Made by a program: the position numbers and the translations under genes
NCBI GenBank assembly: GCA_014529385.2
Contig: CM043942.1
Span: forward strand, 23,240,491-23,304,490
From: Adiantum capillus-veneris
Lineage: Eukaryota > Streptophyta > Polypodiopsida > Polypodiales > Pteridaceae
Reading direction: 5' to 3'
DNA: 64,000 nt
Notes under the pieces: model-generated
Told to the model about the DNA's origin: nothing
The model's database searches: none
Seen by the model: the letters and a program-made list of their open reading frames with translations, nothing else
Part shown: in pieces, positions 12,206 to 22,860 of the stretch
Numbering within the stretch: position 1 is the stretch's first letter
Layout of the letters: each line of letters starts with the position of its first letter

Positions 12206-15200
12206 TTACTCTTGGGAAGCATTGTAAGCATTGACAAGGTTTAGGTTATCCTTTAATTGTATGCCTTGCATCCATCTAGCATCTTCAAAAGGATAATTCT
12301 TAAACTTAATAAGATATCGTCGGATAGTCTTACCGCCTCTTAATACCTTGTCTTCATGTCCGAGAATGGACTCGGGCTGCAGCACCTCCTCGTGGTCCTC
12401 GATCTCCGGTGGGTCTTCAATAGTTGGTTCTTGAGGTGGCTCTCCTTTGTAAGGCTTTAATAGGCTCACATGAAAAGCATTGTGTATGAGCCAATGATTG
12501 GGCAACTTAAGTTGATAGGCCATCTCATTGATTAGCCTAAGAATCTGGAAGGGACCATAATACCTTTTTGCTAGTTTAGCATAGTACTTTTGGTGGCCCG
12601 TAGGATTCTTGCCCGTCGTGTGTCTTAATCGAGCCTTGGGAAACTTTAACAAGACCCAATCGTTTTCTTTAAAGGCTTGGGCTCTTCGGTGCTTGTCAGC
12701 AGCAGCCTTTTGCCTTTGCTGTGAGATAGAGATAGCATCCTTAATCTTTTGGAAAGATTCTTGTAGGTCTCGGCTATACTCATCTGCAGCGAAGATCTTC
12801 CCATGTACCTTAAGTAGCAAGGGACTTTTTGATCTTCCCTCAATTACCTCGAAAGGTGCTTTTCCTGTGGAAGTATGTACAGTGTTATTGTAAGCATACT
12901 CTACTAAGGGTAAGTACTTCTCCCATTGGGATCTTTGATCTACTTCCGTTACATAGGCTTTTAGTAGATCAAGAATGGTTAGGTTAGCTATTTCACTTTG
13001 GCCATCAGTTTGTGGATGATAGGCTGAAGAGAAGTTTAGCTTTGTTCCTAAATTCTCAAAGAGACCCTTCCAGAAATTACTGGTCATTCTAGGATCTCTA
13101 TCCGACACTATGGACATTGGCAAGCCATGGTACTTGAAAATTTGTGAAATGAAGAGGGTTGCCATTTGATGGGCTTTGATAGTCTTTTTGACAGGTATAA
13201 AATGAGCTTGTTTACTGAACCTGTCTACTATCGTCCATATTCCCGTATTCCCATGGATAGACTTAGGCAATCCAAAGATAAAATCCATGGATATGCTCTC
13301 CCAAGGTGAATTAGGGATTGGCAAGGGTTGAAGCAATCCAAGTTGCTTCCCTCTATCAAATTTTGTCTTTTGACATACCACACATTTGGAAACATACTCG
13401 TGTATGTTCACTTTCATGGTAGGCCAATAGAAATATGTTTCAATTCCCTTTAGGGTAGACTGAATCCCTCTATGCCCCGCATATGGGGGAGCATGAGATT
13501 CATACATTACTTTCTCACGTAGTGAGTTAGTAACGCATAGTCTATTGCCATAGAGAAGATAACCATCTTGTAAAGTAAATGGTTCTTGTTTCTTCCCTAA
13601 TGCAAGGGCTGAAATCACATCTCTAAAATCGGGATCAATAGCATAGTCATCTATCATTGAAGATAGATCATTGTGAGTTGCTATGGAAACCGCATTCACT
13701 CTCGGTCGTCTTGAGAGTGCATCGGCTACTTGATTATGCTTGCCAGCAATGTGAGCAATATGAAAATGAAATTGCGAAAGGAAATTTGCCCACCTCATTT
13801 GTTTGTCGGAAAGCTTGGTCTGCGTCATGAAGTACTTAAGACTTTGGTGATCCGTTCGCAGAATGAAAGGAGTCCCCAATAAATAGTGCTTCCATGAGTC
13901 TAAGGCATGTAGAACTGCAAGGAGTTCTTTTTCGTATATGCCTAAAGCTTGCTGAACAGGGTCGAGCCTTCGACTCTCATAGCCTATGGCATGCCCTTCT
14001 TGGAGCAAAAGAGCCCCAAGGCAATCACCACAAGCATCACATTGGACCTCAAATGGTTTTGAGAGATCCGGTAGTGTAAGCACAGGTTGAGAGATAAGCT
14101 TTTCTTTAAGCTTTTCGAAAGCATTGTTCTCCTTAGCAGACCACGTATACCTAACATTTTTCTTTGTTAGGTCATGTAATGGTCCCGCAATTCGTGAGAA
14201 CTTTTCTATGAAGCGTGTATAGTATGCACACATACCTATAAAGCTTCTTAGTTCATGAAGATTCCTTGGTTTAGGCCATCCTTTTATTACCTCTAACTTG
14301 GATGGATCCATTTGGATTCCATCTTGAGAGATAATGTGACCTAAATATTGAATCTCTTGCAAGAAAAATTCACTTTTCTTTCGATTAACATAAAGTTTAT
14401 TCTCTCTTAAAACTTGAAATATTACCTGGAGGTGTTGCTTGTGTTCCTCCAATGAATTAGAGTAGATGATAATATCATCAAAGAACACTCCAGTGAAGGT
14501 TCGATGAGGCCTGAACAGCTTCTCCATCAAGCGGTTGAATGTGGCTGGTGCATTAGTCAAGCCAAAAGGCATGACAATGTATTCGTAAAGACCAAATGTA
14601 GTACGAAATGCGGTCTTTACAATGTCTTGATCAACTATCCTTATTTGATGATAGCCACTTTTTAGGTCAATCCTACTGAAGTAGGTCGATCCTTGTAGCT
14701 TATCAAATAGGTCTTCTACCCGAGGAACGGGAAACCTATTCTTGATAGTGATCCTATTTAGTGCTCTATAGTCGACACACATACGATATGTGCCGTCTTT
14801 CTTTTGCACTAATAGCACAGGTGAGCAAAATGGAGATGAGCTAGGCCTAACCATGCCCTTCTCAACTAACTCATGCACTTGCCGCATAATCTCCTCTTGT
14901 TGAGCTTGAGAAACTCTATAAGGAGGTTTGTTAGGCGGTGAACTTCCTGGAAGAAGTTCAATTGCATGGTCGTCATTACCTCGTTTAGGAGGTAGCTCAC
15001 AAGGGATGTCGTCAATAAAAACATCTTGAAACCCCTTGAGAAAATTGGATAACTCTAATTTCTTTTGGTTGCTTTTATTTTCTTTTGCTAAAGCATTAGG
15101 TTCATTTTGAGAATCTTTAACAAAAATCATGTACACGGAAATAGAGCTCTTTATTGACTTGTTGAAAGTTGGTGTATGTACAATGGGGATGGTGTTACCC

Positions 15201-17155
15201 ATCTCCTTAGCATCTATATACATGTCCTTTTCCCTGAACTTAAAGGAGATTCTCCTTTCAGGAAATTTAACATCGGCAGCCAGGCGATCAAACCATGGTG
15301 CCCCTAGGATTACATCCTCATGCTTGAGAGGAGAGATAAAGAAGTCCTCTTTGTCCACATAGCCTTGGACATGAAGCCTCAATTTCCCGATTAAGGGAGT
15401 GACTGAAGCTTCTTGCCCCTTGAAGGCACTGTCTGCGGGTAGGATATCTCCCATCTCGTAGGATTGTATGCCTAGTTTGGTGGCTAACTCCATAGATATG
15501 AAATTGTGAGTAGAACCAGGGTCAAAGAGAATAAAAGCATCATGTTCTCTTACCTTTCCCCAAGCATGGCATAGAGGAGATCCTTTGTGGTGCGTTTGGT
15601 GAATCTCCTCCTCTTGGATTTCAACCAAAGAAGCTCTAGGAGGATCTTGGCGGTTGTTCTTTTGGGGACAAGCGCGGTACGCATGCCCTTGTTCGCCGCA
15701 CTTGAAACACCGGTTATCTTTACGATAACGCTCAAGCTCTTCAGGAGAGAGTTTATTCTTTCCTTTGTAAACTCCCTTCTCTTTAGCTTTGTTGGAATTG
15801 CCCTTAGGAGACTTTTGGACATTGTCCTTCCCCTTAGGCTCATTGGAACCCTTGTTTTCTGGGGGCTTATTATTTCTTTTACCCCCCGTTTGGAAATTGA
15901 TTCGCGAGGCCACCATAGTATGGTGTATTACCGCCGATATGGTACGTGGCCTTTGGGAGTTGACATACTCCGCCATTTCTTCGGTTAAGCCCGCACAAAA
16001 TTGTTGCTTTTGCTCTCCAAAATCCAACTTTTTGAAGACAGTGGCTTTGAGTTGTAGGTCCCAAAACTTGTCTACATATTTGTGGATGGATTCATTGGGA
16101 GAGAGCTTTAAGCTTCGCCATTCGGTGAGTACTTTGTCTTTGGCATCGGTGGCCAAAAACTGCTTCATAATGGAAGCTCTTAAAGCCTTCCATGTTCGTG
16201 GAGCTTCACCGTTGGCTCGTAGGCTAGACCACCATTGTCTGGCGGACTTTTGAAAGTGCATAGCTACATGGCGTAGCTTAGAGGACTCCGTAAAGCCCTC
16301 ATCTCCAAACGCCGCATCGAATTGCTGGATAAAGGCCAAAACATTGTCTGTAGCACCGAAGGTGCCATCATAGGTAAGGAAAGAGATGCTCTTCCCTCCC
16401 TCTTTGAATTTCTTCAGCTTGGACGACCTCTTCCATGCGGCATAGGATTTCCTATGGCCTCTTCTTTTTGATGGTTCAAAAGTTGCACCATCACTTTCTT
16501 CAGAAGGTGAAGAATTTGAAGAAGGTGGAGAAGAGGGTGACCTCTTTCTCGCCTTTTTCTTGTCTTGATCTTTGTCGTCTTCACCATAGCTTTCATAAGA
16601 GGAAGAGGATGAAGAAGATGGAGAAGAGGATGTCCTCTTTCTCGCCTTTTTCTTCCCTTGCTTTTTATCATCCCTCTTTGAATTATGGTGTGGAGAAGAG
16701 TGTGATGGTCTTCTCCGCTTTGATGGTGATGGAGAGCGTTTAGCCCGCCGTCTTCGTGGAGCCATCTCCGCCGAGGTGGCGGGAGACTCGCTTCTTTCTC
16801 GTTCCTTCGGTGGAGGCTCTTGAGTTCTCCTTTGGGAAGGAGATGCATCATCAAGAAGTAAATTCTTGAGCCCTTCATATGGATTCTCTTCTTCTTCCCA
16901 AATCGGAGAGAGACCTCTTTTGGTAGTCTCACTAGGAGGCTTCCTAGGTGTTCTCTCGTCATGGTGATGAGCTTGGAGAATCCCGTGAGCACGGAGCTGC
17001 CGTTGCACTTCACTTTGGAGAGATGGATTGCCCATGGCTTGTTGAAGCCTAGAAACAAGATAATTAACAAGCATTGAAGCATCATTAGTAGCTTGCTCAT
17101 GAGCAAAATCAAAGTTATCAACATTAATTTCACTCTCTTTACTATTGTCAGCCAT
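12206..17155 (-). CDS. Chromovirus Gag-Pol polyprotein, 1649 aa
   Basis: A single open frame with all the domains needed for Ty3-type transposition. Residues about 90-240 are a low-complexity, basic, Ser/Arg-rich region with an internal duplication (KKKARKR followed by a Ser run, twice), probably disordered and nucleus-directed. The Gag capsid fold is at about 255-420, and a CCHC knuckle (CFKCGEQGHAYRAC) near 478. The protease has FILFDPGSTHNF near 543. RT is at about 760-935, with the catalytic box FFDD near 892 instead of the usual YVDD or FIDD. RNase H has DACGD near 1038 and ADALSRRP. Integrase has its HHCC finger near 1200, DFIFG, SDRDPRM and AYHPQTDGQSE near 1380. A C-terminal chromodomain lies at about 1597-1640 (KFKNYPFEDARW), which in this clade directs integration toward marked chromatin. 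The start is the first ATG after the leader. A gag-only product would need processing, because no frameshift separates gag and pol. Confidence 0.95.
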   Translation of the reverse strand: MADNSKESEINVDNFDFAHEQATNDASMLVNYLVSRLQQAMGNPSLQSEVQRQLRAHGILQAHHHDERTPRKPPSETTKRGLSPIWEEEENPYEGLKNLLLDDASPSQRRTQEPPPKERERSESPATSAEMAPRRRRAKRSPSPSKRRRPSHSSPHHNSKRDDKKQGKKKARKRTSSSPSSSSSSSYESYGEDDKDQDKKKARKRSPSSPPSSNSSPSEESDGATFEPSKRRGHRKSYAAWKRSSKLKKFKEGGKSISFLTYDGTFGATDNVLAFIQQFDAAFGDEGFTESSKLRHVAMHFQKSARQWWSSLRANGEAPRTWKALRASIMKQFLATDAKDKVLTEWRSLKLSPNESIHKYVDKFWDLQLKATVFKKLDFGEQKQQFCAGLTEEMAEYVNSQRPRTISAVIHHTMVASRINFQTGGKRNNKPPENKGSNEPKGKDNVQKSPKGNSNKAKEKGVYKGKNKLSPEELERYRKDNRCFKCGEQGHAYRACPQKNNRQDPPRASLVEIQEEEIHQTHHKGSPLCHAWGKVREHDAFILFDPGSTHNFISMELATKLGIQSYEMGDILPADSAFKGQEASVTPLIGKLRLHVQGYVDKEDFFISPLKHEDVILGAPWFDRLAADVKFPERRISFKFREKDMYIDAKEMGNTIPIVHTPTFNKSIKSSISVYMIFVKDSQNEPNALAKENKSNQKKLELSNFLKGFQDVFIDDIPCELPPKRGNDDHAIELLPGSSPPNKPPYRVSQAQQEEIMRQVHELVEKGMVRPSSSPFCSPVLLVQKKDGTYRMCVDYRALNRITIKNRFPVPRVEDLFDKLQGSTYFSRIDLKSGYHQIRIVDQDIVKTAFRTTFGLYEYIVMPFGLTNAPATFNRLMEKLFRPHRTFTGVFFDDIIIYSNSLEEHKQHLQVIFQVLRENKLYVNRKKSEFFLQEIQYLGHIISQDGIQMDPSKLEVIKGWPKPRNLHELRSFIGMCAYYTRFIEKFSRIAGPLHDLTKKNVRYTWSAKENNAFEKLKEKLISQPVLTLPDLSKPFEVQCDACGDCLGALLLQEGHAIGYESRRLDPVQQALGIYEKELLAVLHALDSWKHYLLGTPFILRTDHQSLKYFMTQTKLSDKQMRWANFLSQFHFHIAHIAGKHNQVADALSRRPRVNAVSIATHNDLSSMIDDYAIDPDFRDVISALALGKKQEPFTLQDGYLLYGNRLCVTNSLREKVMYESHAPPYAGHRGIQSTLKGIETYFYWPTMKVNIHEYVSKCVVCQKTKFDRGKQLGLLQPLPIPNSPWESISMDFIFGLPKSIHGNTGIWTIVDRFSKQAHFIPVKKTIKAHQMATLFISQIFKYHGLPMSIVSDRDPRMTSNFWKGLFENLGTKLNFSSAYHPQTDGQSEIANLTILDLLKAYVTEVDQRSQWEKYLPLVEYAYNNTVHTSTGKAPFEVIEGRSKSPLLLKVHGKIFAADEYSRDLQESFQKIKDAISISQQRQKAAADKHRRAQAFKENDWVLLKFPKARLRHTTGKNPTGHQKYYAKLAKRYYGPFQILRLINEMAYQLKLPNHWLIHNAFHVSLLKPYKGEPPQEPTIEDPPEIEDHEEVLQPESILGHEDKVLRGGKTIRRYLIKFKNYPFEDARWMQGIQLKDNLNLVNAYNASQE

Positions 17156-17559
17156 TCTAACAACTTTTAGGTGTAAACTTTTTAGGTGTACTTTGGCACT
17201 TCAAGCCCTAGTTGCTACTCCTCTTTACCCCTTTAGAAAAAGCACTCAAGCTACTGTACCCGCGGCTCGAATACCATTAATTGCAAGGAATAGAAGAGAG
17301 GGTCTTTCGACACCAAGACAGCACCGGCTCTTGTCAAGCTTCTAATAGCTCAATAGTGGTTAAGCCGTAGGCAAGCCCCGTAGGACTCCACTATTAAGAC
17401 CATAGCTCTCGACGGTGATGCCCCGTTAACTGCACAAAGGCAGGCGCACTGCAAGGCTGAAAAATCCCTATTCTACTTACTCACAGGCAATTAATAATAC
17501 CAACCATTTGTAGCTAGCTTGAGGACCTCCCTTCTTGAGCAAGAAAAGAGAAACCTTGA
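17156..17559 (-). other. Chromovirus 5' leader
   Basis: About 400 bases between the primer-binding site and the Gag start. No ORF of note. It is expected to carry packaging signals, but none can be identified by eye. Confidence 0.7.
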
Positions 17560-17571
17560 GCTCTGATACCA
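17560..17571 (-). other. Primer-binding site, tRNA-iMet
   Basis: On the minus strand TGGTATCAGAGC follows the end of the 5' LTR after one T. This is the classical complement of the plant initiator tRNA-Met 3' end and continues as TCAAGG. Confidence 0.95.
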
Positions 17572-17572
17572 A

Positions 17573-19168
17573 TGTAACATTTAATGGCCTAAAATCTTAT
17601 GTGTAGCGGAAATTAGCATGAACATAGTGGGCATTTCATTAGAATAGATTCCTAATGAGAATTACAAGAGTGCTTGGGTGGAGAGAGCAACAAAAAGCAT
17701 AACACCTAGTTAGATAGCATCGACAATACTTTCAAAAGAGAGAGCAATTAAGCTATTGACAACAGTTGAGGACCGGATTTGCATGGAGCCGGTCCCCCCT
17801 CCAAAAGGCTTTGTATTATGGTTTCTCCCATCAAGAGAGACATTGTACAATACAATTCTTTGTGTTCCTTCAAGACTAGCTAGTGCAATGAAGATGGAAA
17901 CTTCATACACCAAGCAAAACACTTAATCAAACACAACTTGAATTATCCCCGTTCTCAGACCCAAGACCTCACACACCTTCGAAGATGGTGAGAGCTAGCA
18001 GGGTATGAGAGTAGATTGAGAGGAAAAAGGAGTATCTTACGAGAAAGATGTACATCTCCTCACATAATCACTCATATTAGCATAGCTTAGCTTAGTAATT
18101 AGCTTGGTAGAGAAGATGAGCATGCATTGAAGCTTGGCTCTTGGTTGGATTTGCATCCACATGCCAAGAGAGTGTTGATGTAGGCTTCTATCTCACAAGC
18201 TTGGAGTAGGTGATGAGCTCTCCATTAAAGCTTGGGAGGAGATAGAGTATTCTTCCTTCACACATGGTCAAGTGTGAGTGTGTGTGTGTCAATGCCAAGC
18301 AAAAATCAGCCCTCTCTCTCTCTCTCTTGGGCGAGCCCTAGCTGCTAATTAGGTCTGGCTTTTGCCTCATTGGACCTCCCCAGGTCAAGCCAATAGGAAT
18401 TAAGCAGCATAAGTGATAGCCTTCTGACATGTGTCCCCCTTTCCCCTTTTGTGAGAGCTTTAGGTAATTAAATAATTAAACAAAAACTCTCATTGGACCC
18501 CTTTGTCTCCTGGCCAATAGGAATCAGGCAAGCCATGAGGCTTCTGAATGCTCATTGGACCCTTTGGGAGACTGCCCAATAGTCTTCTAGGAGACTTATT
18601 TCTCATTGGTTTCTTTTATTAAATGTTTTTAAATTAATTAAACTAGATTTACCCTAGCTTAATTCTCATTGGTCCACTTCAAGGGTCTTCCAATAGGAAT
18701 TGGGCACACCTTGTGGGCATCTGGCCTAGGGAGCTGACATGTGTCCCTCATTCCCTTTGTGTAAAGGGAGCCTGTGTGTGTGTGTGTGGCTTTCTCTCTC
18801 ATCCCCTACCTTTGGGGCTCGCCCCCTTACATGTAGGGATGTGAAAAGACTTTTAGGGCACACACTAAGCATCCAATTTTCCCTAGGGTTGACCTTTGGA
18901 CACAACCTTTGAATTTTGGAACCTTAGCATTTTGGAAGTCTTAATGGGCTGAACCTTAGGGTCTTTTTGGCCCATTGTTTCACATGGCTCTTTTGCAGAT
19001 GGCCCCCCCCTTTGGATCCCTATTTTCCCTCCTTTGGATCCCTACTGTGGCCGATCTGCTAGCTTAACCAATATTCTAGCTTTTTCTCCCTTGGCACTTC
19101 CCCACATTAAATGATCAGTTTAATATGAGAAAATCATTTAGGAGAATTAGATATTGATTATTATGACA
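17573..19168 (-). repeat. 5' LTR of the chromovirus
   Basis: 1596 bp, TG...CA, near-identical to the LTR at 10251. The observed differences are C at 17665, G at 18106, C at 18355 and a CT repeat shorter by one unit. It carries the element promoter on the minus strand; the CCAAT-type inverted pairs are at about 18365-18705. Confidence 0.97.
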
Positions 19169-19173
19169 TATCT
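19169..19173. repeat. Right target-site duplication (TATCT)
   Basis: Matches 10246-10250 exactly. The LINE reading frame continues directly from here. Confidence 0.95.
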
Positions 19174-21340
19174 TCACTCTCAGATGCCTAATAGAGCAGT
19201 CATGGAGCCGAGGGAGACACCTCTACTGTTGCTTTGTGGACTTCCGCAAATCCTTTGACACAGTCCCGAGAGGGAGACTACTACAGCGACTCAAATTTCT
19301 CGAGATACCGCCGAACATGATATGGGTCATATATGCTTTATATGAGAGAGTGTCAGGCAGGGTCAGATGCCCAGGAGGACTATCAGATAACATCACTAGG
19401 ACCATCGGGGTGACGGGGGTGTCCACTCTCCCCTACTCTATTTGGTATGTACATAGATGAGATGGAGGCATACATCTGACAGAGAGGAGGAGTAGGCGCT
19501 GACCTATCACGAACTCAGGTACATATTATGCTATATGCTGATGACTCGCAGAGTCACAGGAGGATCTCTAGCTCCACATATAGGCTCTAGACTTATTTGT
19601 AGATAGAGAGGAGTGGCAGTGAACCTTCGCAAGACCAAGGTTTTGATATTCCACACATCAGGCATTGTTCGGAGGAGATTAGTTTTTCCTTTTGAGGGCA
19701 GCCAGATTGAGGTAGTAGAGTCATATGTATACTTGGGCATCACCTTTACAGCCAAGACTGGCTGCTTCTCTATGGCACAGGTAGCCCGAGATCCCATCAC
19801 ACGAGTGTATGCAGCTCTAGCCATGCTTGAGAGGGGATGCCATCAGACACATTTCCAGGAGCCCCGCACGAAGAGCTGGCTATTTGACACTTTGGTGACA
19901 CCAGCTCTGCTATACGCTGCCCCAGTGTGGACCCCAGGATTATTAGAGCAGGCTTGGAGTAGACTCGAGAGGCCACAGATATTGCTACTTGCCCGAATGA
20001 TCCGAAGCAAGCCATCAATCCCACATGATATTGTGAGAGAAGAGTTTAGTGCCCCACCCATGGTATTGGAGGTTCTATTTAAGACAACGGGATACCTCCA
20101 CAGGCTGCAAGACATGAGGGCAGATAGACTACCTTGCCTTGCTCTTGAGGCCTCCCGCGGGCTAGTAGACTCTGGGGATGAGAGATCATGGTACACGAGT
20201 GTGACTAGATGGCTTCAGACATACAGCTACTCTATGGACAGATTGCCTCCCTCACAGTATGATCCAGATGCACCATGCTAGGCCCTCTCACACACTAAGA
20301 GGAACACAGTTGTCAGATATGAGCTCATACAGAGGCATGTAGAGCGGACTTGGCTCACACCTTCGTGGCCATTGGCCACGAAGATGGCATACTACAAAGA
20401 TCATTTCCATATGCTCACAGAGGATAGGTTCATACAGAGGCCCCACTACATGGATATATATCTACCACATGGCATGAGGGTAGCCATCGGACAGCTCAGA
20501 GTATCATCCCACCAGCTTGAGATTCAGAGCGGCAGAGCAGCACGGGTCCCATGCGAGGCCAAGATATGCAGATTATGCAGGCAAGAGGTAGAATATGAGA
20601 GCCACTTCTTATGCAAATGCTCTCACTATGCGGAGATCAGATCATGATACCCCACTCTATTTGACAGGCCAGAGGTCTCATTACAGACAATGATGACATC
20701 ATTAGATCAGAGACTACTTGAGAGACTCTTGGAGGAGATGAACTAGCATAGAGAGAGAGCCCTCCAGACGGGGAAGGTGGAGGATTGGACACGGAGACAC
20801 AGCTTACATACTACTTAAGGCTAGAGTACCCATGCAGCCATAGCCATCCACACATCAGGGGATGACTTTGATACGAGCTGAGGAGGCCAGAGCTAGGCGG
20901 CGACCACGACTACCAGGATATTGCTCCAAGGCCTCTCAAAGACACAGATGAGAGGTCCAGGCCATCAGGGATCGACATACAACATATATTTAGAGGAGGG
21001 TAGAGCAGACACTAGACATGGTGGGCATAGCCAGAGTCCTCACATCAGCTCACGGATGTACCAGATACTACACCTTGCCCCCTCCCTCCTGCCCTCACTC
21101 TCACTACACACATACATGCCGCTTTATGTACATCGGATGTTCTGTTATTACCCGGTCATCACCCCCACATCTGCACACGGAATGTTTTGTTATTACCCGG
21201 TCACTTACCACACTACACTTTGTACACCGGATGCTATTATTACCCGGTCATTTTGCACATACCAGATATCCAGAGGATATTCACATTTTTGTACATGGAT
21301 TTGTCTCATAGGCCAGTTTTCTTTGGCCTTTTGAAGACGT
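19174..21340 (+). pseudogene. LINE, 3' part: RT core, thumb and C-terminal Cys/His motif
   Basis: Continues the RT from 10250: FVDFRKSFDTVPR (catalytic block A), then after a frameshift near 19420 the PLSP-like block and MLYADDSQS near 19530 (catalytic YADD). From 19613 a frame of 222 codons carries the thumb/connection (VESYVYLGITF, LFDTLVTPALLYAAPVW). At 20372-20647 the C-terminal segment ends in the LINE Cys/His motif CRLCRQEVEYESHFLCKC. Stops and frameshifts near 19460-19610, 20281 and 20647 show it is not functional. The 3' UTR runs to AATAAAATCTATCTATC. This architecture (endonuclease, RT, C-terminal CCHC) fits Tad/Jockey-like or I-like LINEs; I cannot place the clade by eye. Confidence 0.88.
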
Positions 21341-21366
21341 AAATAAAATCTATCTATCTATCTATT

Positions 21367-21420
<54 letters not shown>
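21341..21420. repeat. LINE tail: (TCTA)n passing into (CT)n
   Basis: The LINE 3' UTR ends in TAAATAAAATCTATCTATCTATC and then a long CT array. Many LINEs end in a short tandem repeat, so this probably marks the 3' terminus and may have seeded the microsatellite. Confidence 0.75.
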
Positions 21421-21423
<3 letters not shown>

Positions 21424-21438
21424 CTATTTTGCATAAGA

Positions 21439-21443
21439 ATTAT
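21439..21443. repeat. Left TSD (ATTAT) of the Athila/Tat-like element
   Basis: ATTAT directly before TGTTAACCC. ATTAT follows the right LTR at 32240-32244. The flanks together match a related empty site at about 32295-32345. Confidence 0.9.
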
Positions 21444-21764
21444 TGTTAACCCTCACGGCTCACGGACACCCTATTACCTACGATGGACGTTGTAACCTAC
21501 GGCGGACATTGTATTATTTATTTGGTAGAGTCAGGTACCGGGCTTGTCGGTCCAATAGGAAAAGAGTAAGAGTGATTGCCGATGAGAGGCGCACTCTAAC
21601 TGGAACATTCAAGGGATTAGTTGGCTAAGCATGGGCGCCCAAGTGTGAATGGGGCGAGCTCATATAAAAGTCAACTAAACCTAAAATTCACTCATTCTCT
21701 CATTTGTGCAATAGAAGAGTGCTCTTGCTCCATCTCCATCTCCATCTTCTTCTTCTTCACCTCC

Positions 21765-21853
<89 letters not shown>

Positions 21854-22092
21854 CGATCGAGCATTACGAAGGCACGACGGCGGTGGCAAAGCGGTTGAGC
21901 GCGGCGAACCGACGGCTCCTTCTTCTTCGCGGCGAGGAATCCTCCACGAAGCAAGCGTAGAGCGGTGAGTGACACACCATCGCCTTCTTTGAGCTTACTA
22001 GTTTAGGCTTGTTGTGTGCTTGGAGCCATTTGTGGCTTGCACACGGTGTATCGGCAAGTTCCTTGCATTGACACGTGTGACATACGCACACA
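21444..22092 (+). repeat. 5' LTR of the Athila/Tat-like element
   Basis: 649 bp, starts TGTTAACCCTCACGG and ends CGCACACA. It contains a (GT)n(GA)n block (about 21766-21849) that is much longer than in the 3' LTR and explains most of the length difference. Confidence 0.93.
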
Positions 22093-22096
22093 TTTT

Positions 22097-22115
22097 TGGC
22101 GCCGCTGCCGGGGAG
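22097..22115 (+). other. Primer-binding site, tRNA-Asp type
   Basis: TGGCGCCGCTGCCGGGGAG lies four bases after the LTR. The tRNA-Asp 3' end with CCA complements TGGCGCCG-TGCCGG, a site known from Athila and related plant Ty3 elements; one base differs. Confidence 0.85.
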
Positions 22116-22860
22116 TGCCATACATGAAGCTCGAGTAGCACTCTGTGCTTCTCCGTGGTGCAATTTCTATTGTAGGAAAGGTAAGGAAGGAGTGTGTGTG
22201 TGTTGAGAAGAGGGATTTGGTGTTATACTGTGTGTTTTTTTAATTAATGGAGTTTTCAAAGGTTTTGTGTTTATTCTTTGTGTATTAAGGTAGTTAGTTT
22301 TCTGTGTATAGTAAGTAGGAAGTAGATTAGTGAGAGTTAATAGAGTGTGTTAGTGTGTAAGAGTAGGTGTATTAGTTAGAAGTAGGTAGAGAGAGTGTGT
22401 GTGTGCTCTCGCGCAAACCGCGACGGCCTTATCCTTAAAAAATAAAAAAAATAAAATAAAAATATATATATTTTAAAAAATAAATAAATTTAAAAGGTAG
22501 GACCGGGATCGAGAATATCTCCCAGATCCAAGCCCAGACCTAAGCCCAAGCTCACGCTCAAGCCTCGGCCTCAGCCGCCTTTTTAAAAAACGAATTTTAG
22601 CTTCACACGTAGCTAAAAATTGATTTTTTGAGGACCAACGGAATGTCAAATGCCCGAAAATTGTGTTGTAAAGCACACAGCGACCCTTTAAGTGATACGC
22701 TCGTTTCGAGCTATCACACACTTCAATCAAAAAAATCAAACATTAAAAAAACATCAAAAACAAGAAAAAATCAAGTAGAAAACGGGGTGCAAAACACCCA
22801 CAAAACAAAGCAAGTAACCTTTGAGGGTACTTTCCGACACTTGTAGGGCACCCAAAGCAC
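22116..22860 (+). other. Leader of the Athila/Tat-like element
   Basis: Non-coding, with AT-only stretches at 22436-22495. No ORF resembling a protein. It lies between primer site and gag start. Confidence 0.6.

Larger units (their letters stand above)
10251..19168 (-). mobile_element. Complete young Ty3 chromovirus
   Basis: A full 8918-bp LTR retrotransposon with a 5-bp TSD, near-identical LTRs, a tRNA-iMet primer site, a polypurine tract and one uninterrupted Gag-Pol frame. It is inserted in the RT region of a LINE, and removing it restores the LINE reading frame. LTR divergence of about 0.2% (three differences by eye in about 1600 bp) indicates very recent transposition, so it may be competent. 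I saw no disabling mutation. Confidence 0.95.

Noticed and set aside
15587-16253. Plus-strand ORFs of 133 and 154 codons
   Set aside because: Antisense shadows of chromovirus Gag; no independent promoter or motif.
16414-17163. 249-codon minus-strand ORF
   Set aside because: Frame-shifted shadow of the Ser/Arg-rich Gag region of the chromovirus.
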